Source: Epulopiscium sp. Nele67-Bin004
GTDB lineage: Bacteria; Bacillota_A; Clostridia; Lachnospirales; Cellulosilyticaceae
Reading direction: 5' to 3'
DNA length: 27,236 bases
Assembly (NCBI GenBank): GCA_002007315.1
Contig: LNZQ01000021.1
Span: forward strand, 1-27,236
Positions 7,334 to 16,003 of this stretch are shown here, piece after piece. Position 1 is the first letter of the stretch. Every line of letters starts with the position of its first letter. The notes under the pieces were generated by a model. That model was not told the origin of the DNA and searched no databases. It worked only from the letters and a program-made list of their open reading frames with translations. A program made the translations under genes and the position numbers.

Positions 7334-7945
7334 ATGATGGTACGTAAAAAACAATATTTATTTTTAGCAAGCGTAGCTATAATTGTATTTTTTGGAACTT
7401 TTATTGGTGTATATTTACTGTCAAATATGATATGGTTTGTTCCTAATATAGATAACGTAGCAACAGTTGAGGAATCAACTGAAACAGCTGAAGATAATCA
7501 GTCAAAATCAGAAACAAAAGATGCGTTTTATATATTGCCCTCAACAGAAGTTATGATGGTGTTAAGAGATCAAGAAGGTAATATAGTAGACACAGAATCG
7601 ATTGATCCATACACTATTATGGGACGAACAGAGCAAGAACTACTGAATATTTTCCCCGACTATTCAGTAGTTGCTTTTGACGAGCAACAAGTTATATTAG
7701 AGGGGAGTGTATTTATAGAACCGCAACAAGTTTTATACTATTTAGGAGTAAAAGACGATAATATAGGAATTGTATTAGATGATAATGAGTTTTTGGAGAT
7801 AGGGCTTGAGGCTAAAGAGTTTTCAAGTTATGTAAATACTTTTTTAACAAAAGAACTAATACCAGTAACGGTTGAAGAAAAAGCATCGTTACAAGAGAAT
7901 CCTTATTATATTGAAATGATATTACAAAATATATTAGGAAATTAG
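7334..7945 (+). CDS. BofC-like membrane-anchored protein
   Basis: The 203-residue protein has one N-terminal membrane helix (about residues 7-31), an acidic Ser/Thr/Glu-rich linker (about 38-60) and a soluble extracytoplasmic part. The last 75 residues, with YYLGVKDDNIGIVLDD, EIGLEAKEFSSYVNTFL and a final helix, resemble by eye the C-terminal domain of Bacillus BofC (NGYIGVSDNGVIS then QIDLERLESHM). BofC is an intermembrane-space protein that tunes the SpoIVB protease and thereby sigma-K activation. Whether this protein does that is unknown; no spoIVB is in the window. The ribosome binding site GAGGAG lies six bases before the ATG at 7334; a second ATG follows immediately. The next gene starts seven bases after the stop, so the two are co-transcribed. 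Confidence 0.58.
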   Translation: MMVRKKQYLFLASVAIIVFFGTFIGVYLLSNMIWFVPNIDNVATVEESTETAEDNQSKSETKDAFYILPSTEVMMVLRDQEGNIVDTESIDPYTIMGRTEQELLNIFPDYSVVAFDEQQVILEGSVFIEPQQVLYYLGVKDDNIGIVLDDNEFLEIGLEAKEFSSYVNTFLTKELIPVTVEEKASLQENPYYIEMILQNILGN

Positions 7946-7952
7946 GAGGATT

Positions 7953-9177
7953 TTGATGGCGAACATAGTTGTTATAGGGGCGGGAGCATCAGGACTTGTG
8001 TCAGCAATAATATTAACAAGGAATGGTCATAAAGTTACTATAATTGAAAAACAAGATAGAGTGGGTAAAAAAATACTTGCAACAGGAAATGGAAGATGTA
8101 ATATTACAAATGTTTCGCTTAATCCTAAAAATTTCCATTCAAACTATACAGGGGACGTTTTTTTTCCTGTAAAAACATTTGACTACAATAAAACTATTGA
8201 TTTTTTTGGACAACTTGGTATAATACCATTAGTAGAAAACAATAAAGTTTATCCATTATCTGAACAAGCTACAAGCGTACTAGATGCATTAAGGCTAGAG
8301 ATTGAATACTTAAAAGTTAACGTAATACTGGGTACATCTATAATAAATATAAAAATTATTGATGATAAGTTTATACTTAAATCAGAAGATATGTCAACAT
8401 ATAATGCAGATAAAATAGTAGTAGCAACAGGTGGACTAGCAGGAGTTAAAGAAGATTATAGTATGTATAATATAATGAAAAGTTTAGGGCACACTATTCA
8501 ACCATTATGTCCAACTTTAGTGCATGTTATATCAACTTCCTCTTATCCAAAATCTATGCAGGGAATAAGAATAAAAGCTAATGCTAGTATTTATGTATCA
8601 AATGAACTTAAAAGAGTTGAATATGGAGAAATTTTATTTACAGAAGATGGATTATCAGGACCGCCTATTTTTCAACTAAGTAGAGTTGCATCGTTAGCTT
8701 ATCTAAATAAACAAAAATGTTTTATTACGTTAGATTTGTTTAGGGACTGGGCAATAAATGACATAGTAGACACAATTTACATGCGAATTGGGCTGAGAGA
8801 AAATATTACGGTTGAGCAGTTGTTTATTGGTTGGATAAATAAAAAATAGCATAGCAATAATTAAAGCATCAGGAATTAATAAGGTAACAGAAATAGCACA
8901 AAATTTAGAATATGACCAAATTAGAAATATTGCAACAACTTTAAAAAGCTTTAAATTTGAAATTGAAGGAACACGACCTTTCAAATTTGCACAATCTACA
9001 ATTGGTGGTATAAGTCTTGAAGAAATAAATATATGTACTATGGAGTCTAACATAATTAGAAATATGTATATTGTAGGTGAAGTTTTAGATGTTGATGGTG
9101 ACTGTGGTGGTTACAACTTACAATGGGCATGGTCTAGTGCAATGTTGATGGCACATAGCGTTGGAGGAAACGAATGA
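7953..9177 (+). pseudogene. HI0933/BaiN-family flavoprotein, single-base frameshift
   Basis: HI0933-family proteins are FAD/NAD(P)-dependent oxidoreductases of about 400-420 residues; BaiN reduces bile-acid intermediates, most others are uncharacterised. The first 298 codons give the Rossmann motif IVVIGAGASGLVSA (residues 4-17), IIEKQDRVGKKILATGNGRC and the middle domain up to TVEQLFIGWINKK, then TAG at 8847. One base further on, the frame from 8848 to the TGA at 9175-9177 encodes the missing end: KASGINKVTEIA, FAQSTIGGISLEEI, CTMES and the C-terminal FAD motif GEVLDVDGDCGGYNLQWAW. Removing one A from the six-A run at 8841-8846 restores a protein of about 408 residues, the family size. Both halves are otherwise well conserved, so this may be a sequencing error, a very recent mutation or slippage. 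The last bases overlap the next start (ATGA). Confidence 0.88.
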
Positions 9178-10751
9178 TAAGAGTACAAAATATACAATTA
9201 AGTTTAGGCGAAGATAAAAGCAACTTAAAACGTAAAATAGCAAAAAAATTAGGCGTATACGAGAAAGAAATTTTAGAGTTTAAAATAGCAAAAGAAGCGA
9301 TTGATGCCAGAAAAAAAGATAATATAAAGTTTGTTTATACGATAGATTTAAACACAGCTAAAAATGACTTTTTAGTAAAGATAGGAAAAGCGACTGCAAC
9401 GCCTAACATCAAATATGAGTACGTTAAAACTGGAGAAGAAAAATTAGAGCATAGACCAATTGTAGTGGGTAGTGGTCCATGTGGTATTTTTTGTGCGTTA
9501 ATATTGGCACAAATGGGATACAAGCCTATTGTATTAGAACGTGGAAAACAAGTAGATGAGAGAATTAAAGATGTAGAAGCTTTTTGGGATAATGGCACGT
9601 TTAATAAAAACTCAAATGTACAGTTTGGCGAAGGTGGAGCAGGTACATTTTCAGACGGGAAACTTACTACGCAAATTAAAAATCCTAAATGCGGAAAAGT
9701 TTTAGATGAATTTGTTATAGCAGGAGCTAATGAAGATATTTTATATAAAAATAAGCCACATATAGGAACAGACATTATTAGAGATGTAGCAAAAAATATG
9801 CGTCAGACGATAGAAAACTTAGGTGGAACTTTTTTGTTTAACTCATGTATGACAGATATGAAGATTGTAAATTCTAAGCTAGAAGCAGTTCAGATAAATA
9901 ATGATAAATGGGTGGATACTAACATTTGTATATTAGCAATTGGACATAGTGCAAGAGATACATTTGAGTTGCTTCATAAACTAGATGTAGGTATGGAGCA
10001 AAAGCCATTTGCAATGGGATTACGAATAGAACATTTACAAAAGTGGATTAATCAAGCTCAATATGGAGAATTAAATGAAAATTTAGAACCAGCAGATTAT
10101 AAGCTTGTACATCATGCAGAAAATGGAAGAACAGTATACAGTTTTTGTATGTGCCCAGGAGGGTATGTTGTAGCTTCGGCATCTGAAGATGAAATGGTTG
10201 TAACAAATGGAATGAGCTATAATGATAGAGCTGCAGAAAATGGAAATAGTGCAATATTAGTTAATACAAAGACGTCGGATTTCCCAAATGAAAGTCCGCT
10301 AGCAGGAGTAAAATTACAACAACAATTAGAAAAACTTGCTTATAAATTGGGTGGGGAAAATTATTTTGCACCAATCCAAACAGTAGGAGATTTTTTGGAA
10401 GGAAAACAAACTACAAAAATTGGAGAAGTTAAGCCGTCATATATTCCAGGGATTACGTTTGTAAATATTAGAGAAGAATTGCCAACTGAGATGGGTGAAG
10501 CAATTGCCGAGGCATTAGTAGCATTTGGTAAGAAAATCAAACATTTTGACCACAAAGATGCTATACTGACAGGATTTGAAACTAGAAGTTCTTCGCCAGT
10601 AAGAATAACTAGAAACAAACAATATGAAAGCAATATTGAAGGAGTATATCCAGCTGGTGAAGGGGCAGGATATGCAGGAGGTATAACATCAGCAGCAGTA
10701 GATGGGATACAAATTGCAGAAGCTATTGCAAGTAAATATAGTCCATTTTAA
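9174..10751 (+). CDS. COG2509-type FAD-dependent dehydrogenase
   Basis: The 525-residue protein starts with an alpha/beta domain of about 90 residues ([30 protein letters not shown]). It continues with a Rossmann FAD-binding motif [19 protein letters not shown] at about residues 99-117, then [31 protein letters not shown] and a C-terminal [20 protein letters not shown]. These are signatures of the uncharacterised COG2509 FAD-dependent dehydrogenases widespread in Clostridia. The substrate is unknown. The start overlaps the stop of the upstream HI0933 flavoprotein by four bases (ATGA) with a GGAGG just before, so the two flavoproteins are translationally coupled and perhaps work together. hpt follows after 14 bases. 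Confidence 0.9.
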   Translation: MIRVQNIQLSLGEDKSNLKRKIAKKLGVYEKEILEFKIAKEAIDARKKDNIKFVYTIDLNTAKNDFLVKIGKATATPNIKYEYVKTGEEKLEHRPIVVGSGPCGIFCALILAQMGYKPIVLERGKQVDERIKDVEAFWDNGTFNKNSNVQFGEGGAGTFSDGKLTTQIKNPKCGKVLDEFVIAGANEDILYKNKPHIGTDIIRDVAKNMRQTIENLGGTFLFNSCMTDMKIVNSKLEAVQINNDKWVDTNICILAIGHSARDTFELLHKLDVGMEQKPFAMGLRIEHLQKWINQAQYGELNENLEPADYKLVHHAENGRTVYSFCMCPGGYVVASASEDEMVVTNGMSYNDRAAENGNSAILVNTKTSDFPNESPLAGVKLQQQLEKLAYKLGGENYFAPIQTVGDFLEGKQTTKIGEVKPSYIPGITFVNIREELPTEMGEAIAEALVAFGKKIKHFDHKDAILTGFETRSSSPVRITRNKQYESNIEGVYPAGEGAGYAGGITSAAVDGIQIAEAIASKYSPF

Positions 10752-10765
10752 TTAGAGGTGAAAAT

Positions 10766-11305
10766 ATGATAAATGATATAGCTAGAACGCTAATTACTGA
10801 AGAACAACTTAGCGTAAAAATAAAGCAACTTGGAGAAAAAATAACAACTGATTATACAGACAAAGATTTGCTAGTTATAGGTATACTAAAAGGTTCTAGT
10901 TTATTTATGAGTGACTTGATTAGAAAAATAAAGTTACCTATTACTATAGACTTTATGATAGTTTCAAGCTATGGAGATTCAACTGAAACAAGTGGGATAG
11001 TAAAAATATTAAAAGACTTAGATAAAAATGTGGAGGGGAAACACATTCTTATAGTTGAAGATATTATTGATACTGGTCTAACACTAAAATATTTGCAGGA
11101 GCTGCTACAAAGTCGAAATCCAGCAAGTGTCAAAGTATGTACTTTGTTAGATAAACCATCAAAACGTAAACAGAACATAAAGCCAGATTATGTTGGATTT
11201 GAAGTTCCAGACGAATTCGTTGTAGGGTATGGTGTAGACTATGCGGAGAAATATAGAAATTTACCTTTTATAGGCGTATTAAAATCAAGCGTCTATAAAG
11301 TATAA
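10766..11305 (+). CDS. hpt: Hypoxanthine phosphoribosyltransferase
   Basis: Hpt converts hypoxanthine (and guanine) plus PRPP to IMP (GMP) in purine salvage in the cytoplasm. At 179 residues it is the normal length. It has the pyrophosphate loop LKGSSLF (41-47), the flexible-loop residues [10 protein letters not shown] (68-77), the PRPP-binding motif [10 protein letters not shown] (97-106) and the C-terminal DFVVGYG-like block [20 protein letters not shown]. The ribosome binding site GAGGTG is well spaced before the ATG. It is the last gene of the run that begins with the SpoVB-like flippase and the flavoproteins. In many Firmicutes hpt instead sits beside tilS and ftsH, so this placement is unlike the Bacillus order. 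Confidence 0.95.
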   Translation: MINDIARTLITEEQLSVKIKQLGEKITTDYTDKDLLVIGILKGSSLFMSDLIRKIKLPITIDFMIVSSYGDSTETSGIVKILKDLDKNVEGKHILIVEDIIDTGLTLKYLQELLQSRNPASVKVCTLLDKPSKRKQNIKPDYVGFEVPDEFVVGYGVDYAEKYRNLPFIGVLKSSVYKV

Positions 11306-11357
11306 TTTTTTGTCCTTTGTGGGATATTATAATCAATGAGATTATGAGGAGGACAAA

Positions 11358-12884
11358 ATGGATAAAAATGAAATATCTTTTATCGAAAAGATAGGCCAAA
11401 AGATACCAGATCCGGCTGTTATTTTTATGATATTATATATCATAACACTGGTGGTATCAGTAATTTTAGGAGGAACTGAATTTAGTACATTAGGGCGTGA
11501 CGGTGATACGGTTACATATTATATTAACAATATGTTATCAACCGAAAATATCGTATGGATATTTGATAATGCTCTGCTAGCGAACTGGTTAGCATATGGA
11601 GGTGGTGTACTAGGGGTAATCTTAATAGTTATGTTTGGTGTTGGGATTGCCGAAGATTCAGGACTTCTTACAACTTTGATTAAAAAGGTTGGTATGAAAG
11701 TATCTGATAAATATTTACCAGTACTACTAGTTTTTATAGGTATTATGAGTAATATTGCATCAGATGCGGGATACGTTATACTAATTCCTTTAGCAGGATT
11801 ATTGTATGCAGGGCTTAGAAAAAATCCGCTCATAGGTATGGCTGCAGCTTTTGCAGGGGTATCAGCAGGTTTTAGTGCAAACCTCATACCAGCTACATCA
11901 GCAGATATTATTATAGGTAAAAATACTGCTCTTTTTGCTGAAAGTCAAAACATACCTTTTGTATCAGCTACAGGACAAGTATTAAACTATGCTACTATGC
12001 ACTATTATTTTATATTTATATCAACATTTTTGTTGTCAGCAGTAGGTGCATTTGTAACAATAAAAATTATATCACCTAGATTAGAGAAAGTTCAATATAC
12101 TATTCCAGAGGATATGAATTTAAGTGATTTTGCAGTTAAGCCAGAAGAAGATTCAGCTTTAAAAGTTGCAGCAATTGGATTTGTTATAGCTTTGCTATGT
12201 TTAGCAGGATTGTATTTAGGACCACTTGCACCTTATGATGTAGATGGTGAAACTATAAGTCCGTTTGTAAACAACATTATTTTAATGATAACATTCGTAT
12301 TTTTATTGCCAGGATTAGCCTATGGGTTTGCGTCTAAAAAGTATAAAAACAGTGGCGACGTTGTTCAGGCGTTGGCTAGACGTATAGGCGGAATGGGGTA
12401 TGTATTAGTACTTACATTTTTCTCATACAACTTTTTAGCATTGTTAAGTAGATCAAATATAGGAACTTATATAACATTTTTAGGAGCGACAGCGCTAGAA
12501 AATATGGGGCTTGGACGATATCCAACACTACTAATTATAGGGTTTATTTTAACTACTGCTCTAATAAACCTATTTGTTGGAGGATTAACTTCTAAATGGT
12601 TATTATTAGGACCAGTATTTATACCTATGTTATATCAAGTTCACCCTGGAATGACACCAGACTTAGTGTCAGCAGCTTATAGAGTTGCAGACTCGTCAAC
12701 AAACATTGTTACACCTATGATGTCATATGCAGGTGTTGTGCTTGCGTTTATGAAAAAGTATAAGTCAGATTTTACAATTGCAAATTTAATATCAATAATG
12801 TTCCCATATTCAGTTGCATTTTTATTAGTATGGACAGTGTTGTTACTAATTTTCTTTCATTTTGGATTACCTTTTGGTTATTAG
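11358..12884 (+). CDS. AbgT family transporter
   Basis: This 508-residue polytopic membrane protein has the AbgT family hallmarks. They include the N-terminal IEKIGQKIPDPAVIFMILYI, the segment VLGVILIVMFGVGIAEDSGLL, the re-entrant-loop regions SNIASDAGYVILIPLAG and GVSAGFSANLIPATSADII, and the C-terminal AYRVADSSTNIVTPMMSY. AbgT of E. coli imports p-aminobenzoyl-glutamate, and MtrF/YdaH homologues act as proton-driven exporters of sulfonamide-type antimetabolites. Which role this copy has cannot be told from sequence. A strong ribosome binding site GAGGAGG precedes the ATG. No peptidase gene (abgA/abgB) is adjacent, which weakens a folate-salvage reading. Confidence 0.93.
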   Translation: MDKNEISFIEKIGQKIPDPAVIFMILYIITLVVSVILGGTEFSTLGRDGDTVTYYINNMLSTENIVWIFDNALLANWLAYGGGVLGVILIVMFGVGIAEDSGLLTTLIKKVGMKVSDKYLPVLLVFIGIMSNIASDAGYVILIPLAGLLYAGLRKNPLIGMAAAFAGVSAGFSANLIPATSADIIIGKNTALFAESQNIPFVSATGQVLNYATMHYYFIFISTFLLSAVGAFVTIKIISPRLEKVQYTIPEDMNLSDFAVKPEEDSALKVAAIGFVIALLCLAGLYLGPLAPYDVDGETISPFVNNIILMITFVFLLPGLAYGFASKKYKNSGDVVQALARRIGGMGYVLVLTFFSYNFLALLSRSNIGTYITFLGATALENMGLGRYPTLLIIGFILTTALINLFVGGLTSKWLLLGPVFIPMLYQVHPGMTPDLVSAAYRVADSSTNIVTPMMSYAGVVLAFMKKYKSDFTIANLISIMFPYSVAFLLVWTVLLLIFFHFGLPFGY

Positions 12885-12945
12885 GCGAAAAAAATCGCAT
12901 ATATTTTAAGTGGTGTAAAAAAACTAAATAAAAGGAGTGGTCAAA

Positions 12946-13458
12946 ATGAAAGAAGTAATGTATAATGAATATGCTAAAGAAGCCTTAACAGGACTTCAAA
13001 AGGGTGCATTCTTAAATGTAAGAAATGGCGAAGAAGATAATACTATGACGATTGCTTGGGGTTCTTTAGGTTTTATCTGGAGAAAGCCAGTTTTAATGGT
13101 TATGGTAAGGTATTCAAGACATACTTATGAAATGATTGAAAAAAGTGGTGAGTTTACAGTTAGTATACCTATAGATGCAGAACTTAAAAAAGCTATAGGG
13201 CTATGTGGTTCTTTATCAGGAGCAAACGTAGACAAATGGAGCGAAGCCAACATTACAAAAGAAGAAGCACAAACAATTAATGCACCAATAGTTGGAGAAT
13301 GTGAACTTCACTATGAATGCAAAGTTGTTTGTAGAATGCCCCTAGAAGAAGAAATGATTGATCCATCTTTAGTGGAAAGTTGTTACAAAAACGGGAACTA
13401 TCATGTTTTATACTATGGAGAGATTTTGAAAACATACATTAAACAAAAAGGAGAATAA
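12946..13458 (+). CDS. Flavin reductase-like FMN-binding protein
   Basis: The protein is 170 residues from the ATG at 12946. An in-frame GTG at 12937 overlaps the AAGGAG ribosome binding site and is rejected. The split-barrel flavin reductase-like fold is suggested by the N-terminal GAFLNVRNGEEDNTMTIAWG, the FIWRKPVLMVMVRYSRHTYEMI block and FTVSIP, followed by LCGSLSGANVDKW. The C-terminal half has the typical ECELHYECKVV and HVLYYGEI strands. Such proteins bind FMN and reduce it, or serve as small oxidoreductases; many clostridial copies are near rubredoxin or nitroreductase genes, but none is here. A SEC-C protein gene starts five bases after the stop, so the pair is one operon. Confidence 0.85.
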   Translation: MKEVMYNEYAKEALTGLQKGAFLNVRNGEEDNTMTIAWGSLGFIWRKPVLMVMVRYSRHTYEMIEKSGEFTVSIPIDAELKKAIGLCGSLSGANVDKWSEANITKEEAQTINAPIVGECELHYECKVVCRMPLEEEMIDPSLVESCYKNGNYHVLYYGEILKTYIKQKGE

Positions 13459-13462
13459 GCTA

Positions 13463-13975
13463 ATGAGTTTATACGAACAATGGGAAAATTACGGTGAAGA
13501 AGCAAAAGAGCGTTCAACAGAGGAATATAAAGTTGTTGTTGAAAAATATCTTACAAAAGAAAGAAATGTTTACGCAAAAATTCTTTCAAACCCAGAAGAA
13601 ATTTTGGAAGGTACAATTGCAGAGCTAGGTCAAAAATATGGAATGACTGACGTAGAGTTTTTAGGATTTGTAGATGGTATCAACGATAGCTTAGTAACAG
13701 GTCCTTATGATTTATCTACTATGACAGGAGAGTCTAGCGTTAGACTTGAGTTTGACTTACAAAAACTATACTGGAACATGCTAGATGCAAAAGCAGATTG
13801 GTTATACAACTTGCCACAATGGAACTCTCTACTTTCAATCGAAGAAAGAGAAAGAGTAAAAAGAGATTACAAAAAGTCAAAAACAGTTGTTAGAAGCACG
13901 AAGTTTGGTAGAAATGACTTGTGTCATTGTGGAAGTGGCAAAAAGTACAAAAAATGCTGTCTTAATAAAAAATAA
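13463..13975 (+). CDS. SEC-C motif zinc-binding protein
   Basis: The protein has 170 residues. It ends in a SEC-C zinc motif, GRNDLCHCGSGKKYKKCC (about residues 150-167), with the CxC...CC ligands that bind Zn as in the C-terminus of SecA. The first 140 residues are acidic and helical (YEQWENYGEEAKERSTEEY, the segment EFLGFVDGINDSL, then LEFDLQKLYWNMLDAKADWLYNLPQW). They match no function I recognise, though similar stand-alone SEC-C proteins are common in Clostridia. It may bind ribosomes or a SecB-like partner, but that is a guess. The start lies four bases after the flavin reductase stop, with GGAG inside the end of that gene. A strong terminator begins within the stop codon region. Confidence 0.85.
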   Translation: MSLYEQWENYGEEAKERSTEEYKVVVEKYLTKERNVYAKILSNPEEILEGTIAELGQKYGMTDVEFLGFVDGINDSLVTGPYDLSTMTGESSVRLEFDLQKLYWNMLDAKADWLYNLPQWNSLLSIEERERVKRDYKKSKTVVRSTKFGRNDLCHCGSGKKYKKCCLNKK

Positions 13976-13999
13976 CTGCTCATTGAGCAGTTATTTTTT
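13971..13999 (+). terminator. Rho-independent terminator after the SEC-C gene
   Basis: AATAACTGCTC and GAGCAGTTATT form a perfect 11-base stem around the loop ATT, followed by a T-run to 13999. The 5' arm overlaps the TAA stop codon of the SEC-C gene. Confidence 0.92.
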
Positions 14000-14022
14000 A
14001 TTAGTTGTTGAGGAGTAGGTCA

Positions 14023-14574
14023 ATGGAAATAAGGCTAAGTTATTCTTTGATATTTATGTTATATATTTTAGTTATAATAACAAAATCAATAGAATTAGCA
14101 TTTGCAAAAAATTATATTCAGAATAATGAACAAGCAAAAGAATTTAGGATATATAGAAAAGACTTTATATATGTTGTAGCAAGTGTATCTTTTGTAGGTA
14201 TAATAATTATAACAGCTCTTACACTGTGGGGAGGGACGCCTTACAATTATAACGGTCCAATTATAACGTTGTTATTAGTTGTACTAGCTATAGTAAGTGG
14301 AACGACTAAGATTTTAGTTGCTAATGTTGATCATTATATCATTAATGGTGAAAATATAGTCAATGAGAAGATTATAAAAGTAAAGGCAAGTAAAAAATTT
14401 TTGTATACTCAATACGTTATTTATGCAGACAAAGAAGATAATAATACTATAACTTATGAGTTTTATGTATCTAACAAAAATGAAGAATTAAACACTTTAT
14501 TAAATAAGGTTAAAGAAAATACTAGACGAGTTATGGAAAAGACTGAGGATAGTTTAGAAGACGAAAATATTTAA
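14023..14574 (+). CDS. Membrane protein of unknown function
   Basis: The protein is 183 residues from the ATG at 14023, which has GAGGAG seven bases upstream; an earlier in-frame TTG at 14005 precedes that site and is rejected. There are three hydrophobic helices (about residues 6-24, 48-70 and 78-99), the first separated from the second by a charged cytoplasmic loop. A soluble, lysine-rich C-terminal half follows, predicted as beta strands (HYIINGENIVNEKIIKVKA, YTQYVIYADKED). I do not recognise a family with confidence; the architecture recalls small clostridial proteins with a PH-like C-terminal domain. It is monocistronic, lying between two terminators. Confidence 0.75.
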   Translation: MEIRLSYSLIFMLYILVIITKSIELAFAKNYIQNNEQAKEFRIYRKDFIYVVASVSFVGIIIITALTLWGGTPYNYNGPIITLLLVVLAIVSGTTKILVANVDHYIINGENIVNEKIIKVKASKKFLYTQYVIYADKEDNNTITYEFYVSNKNEELNTLLNKVKENTRRVMEKTEDSLEDENI

Positions 14575-14583
14575 TAAATTTTT

Positions 14584-14613
14584 AAAAGCCCTGTGTAAAT
14601 ATAGGGCTTTTTT
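14584..14613 (+). terminator. Rho-independent terminator before the V-ATPase operon
   Basis: AAAAGCCCT pairs with AGGGCTTTT around a 10-base loop and ends in a run of T. It insulates the V-ATPase operon from the upstream membrane-protein gene. Confidence 0.88.
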
Positions 14614-14654
14614 GTAGATTAACAAATAATATTTTTAAATATGTTCTAACCCCG

Positions 14655-14683
14655 TTGAACTTAGATTATACTTATGATAGTAT
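14655..14683 (+). promoter_or_regulatory. Candidate V-ATPase operon promoter
   Basis: TTGAAC (14655-14660) and TAGTAT (14678-14683) are spaced 17 bases apart. They lie downstream of the terminator and about 30 bases before the first ATPase start codon. The leader would be short (about 22 bases), leaving no room for a riboswitch. Confidence 0.5.
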
Positions 14684-14711
14684 ATTACCAAATTGGAAAG
14701 GAAAAAAATAT

Positions 14712-15014
14712 ATGGATATAATTAAGCAAATTATAGAAATTGATGAATTGGTTACTATCCGCCAACACGAAGAAAATGAAAAACTAAATCAATTACAAGC
14801 AAGCTATGACGAGGAAATACATGAAAAAGCTGAAACTATTATAAAATCTGCAGAACTAGAAGTTAGCAAATATAGAAATATGCGACGAGACGAACAAAGT
14901 TTTAAAAACTCCGACTTATCAAAACAAAATAATGAAAAAATAAATCAGATTGAAAAAGCTTATATATCTCTAAAAGATGAAATTGTGGAAAGCTTATTTA
15001 AGCAAATTATTTAG
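14712..15014 (+). CDS. V-type ATPase subunit G/H (peripheral stalk)
   Basis: The protein is 100 residues from the ATG at 14712, preceded by GGAAAGG; an upstream in-frame TTG at 14655 would lie in the promoter and is rejected. It is almost entirely charged heptad-type coiled coil (about residues 10-75: EIDELVTIRQHEENEKLNQL then EEIHEKAETIIKSAELEVSK). That is the expected form of the G/H peripheral-stalk subunit (AhaH, NtpF), which pairs with subunit E to hold the catalytic head against the membrane subunit I. Sequence similarity in this family is weak. The call therefore rests mainly on length, coiled coil and first position in the operon, as in Enterococcus hirae and Thermus. Confidence 0.78.
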   Translation: MDIIKQIIEIDELVTIRQHEENEKLNQLQASYDEEIHEKAETIIKSAELEVSKYRNMRRDEQSFKNSDLSKQNNEKINQIEKAYISLKDEIVESLFKQII

Positions 15015-15028
15015 AAGAGAGGTTATAT

Positions 15029-15988
15029 ATGCAAGAATTTGTGTGTTATCAGGCAATAGATGCAAAAATTAAAAACCGAAAAAATATTTTACTAAAACTG
15101 GCTGAATTGGAACGAAAGTATACACATAAACAATTACATCGTGGGGAGTTAGAGGTTGAATTAGATAGATTAATTGTTGCAGAAATTGAAAAGATGATGC
15201 ATTATCTATCGGCAGGGTATAGAGATTTTTTTAGGTTATTTTTAAGACAATTTGACATACATGATGTACAGCTCATTTTTAGAACATTAATTAAAGACGA
15301 AAGAAATATAGATGTGAGTAAATATTTTATTCACTCTGAAAAATATACAAAAATTAATTATCCAAAATTGTTAGAGGCAAAAAACATAGATGAGTTTTCA
15401 AAAGTATTAAAAGGTACTATATATCATCAAACATTAGATAGTATGAGCCATGAAGATGTGTGTACTAGGGAGTGGCATGTTGAAATGAAAGTTAGCACAA
15501 CATATTACAAAATGTTATTTGATAAAACTGAACTTTTAGATGATAAAGATGAGGCTATAGCAAAAAGAATTTTGGGTCTAAAAATTGATAGATTAAATAT
15601 AGAATGGATTTATCGTGCAAAAAGATATTACAGCATTTCAGATCAAGAAATTTTGATATACACACTCGGTGGGGGATACCATCTAACATACACTCGTTTA
15701 AAACAGTTGATTTATACTAATGATATTGAGCATTTTAGGCAACTGGCTAACAAATATATGAACTGTGAAATATTTGGTATAAAAGATAACTTGCTAGAAA
15801 AACGATTGGATAGAATTTTTTATGGAGAGCTTAATAAAAAACAAAACAAAGATGGTATAGGTCATTTAATAGGGCATATCTATAAGCTACAAATAGAGCT
15901 TGCCGACATTATTTCGACGGCTGAAGGAGTTAGATATTCATTAACAAGAGATGAAATAAAGCCATATTTGGTTAGTACAATTGTTTAG
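15029..15988 (+). CDS. V-type ATPase subunit C (V0D/AC39)
   Basis: This 319-residue, mostly helical protein belongs to the V-ATPase C/AC39 family. This subunit is the socket that sits on the rotor ring and receives the central stalk (D and F). Recognisable regions are the FRLFLRQFDIHDVQLIFR helix, the DRLNIEWIYRAKRYY block typical of the family and the C-terminal IGHIYKLQIELADI helix. The start has AGAGAGG upstream. The gene sits second, immediately after the G/H subunit and before subunit I. In Enterococcus and Thermus operons C lies between E and F/G, downstream of the K ring gene, so this gene has moved. The stop is 15 bases before the subunit I start. Confidence 0.88.
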   Translation: MQEFVCYQAIDAKIKNRKNILLKLAELERKYTHKQLHRGELEVELDRLIVAEIEKMMHYLSAGYRDFFRLFLRQFDIHDVQLIFRTLIKDERNIDVSKYFIHSEKYTKINYPKLLEAKNIDEFSKVLKGTIYHQTLDSMSHEDVCTREWHVEMKVSTTYYKMLFDKTELLDDKDEAIAKRILGLKIDRLNIEWIYRAKRYYSISDQEILIYTLGGGYHLTYTRLKQLIYTNDIEHFRQLANKYMNCEIFGIKDNLLEKRLDRIFYGELNKKQNKDGIGHLIGHIYKLQIELADIISTAEGVRYSLTRDEIKPYLVSTIV

Positions 15989-16003
15989 GAAGGAGAAAAT
16001 TGT

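Noticed and set aside
11306..11333. TATAAT at 11328-11333 as a promoter for the AbgT gene
   Set aside because: The -10 box is perfect but the -35 position holds only a T-run, so the evidence is too weak to list.
14655..14711. Extended N-terminus for the V-ATPase G/H subunit from a TTG at 14655
   Set aside because: That codon is the -35 box of the likely promoter and has no ribosome binding site; ATG 14712 is well supported.
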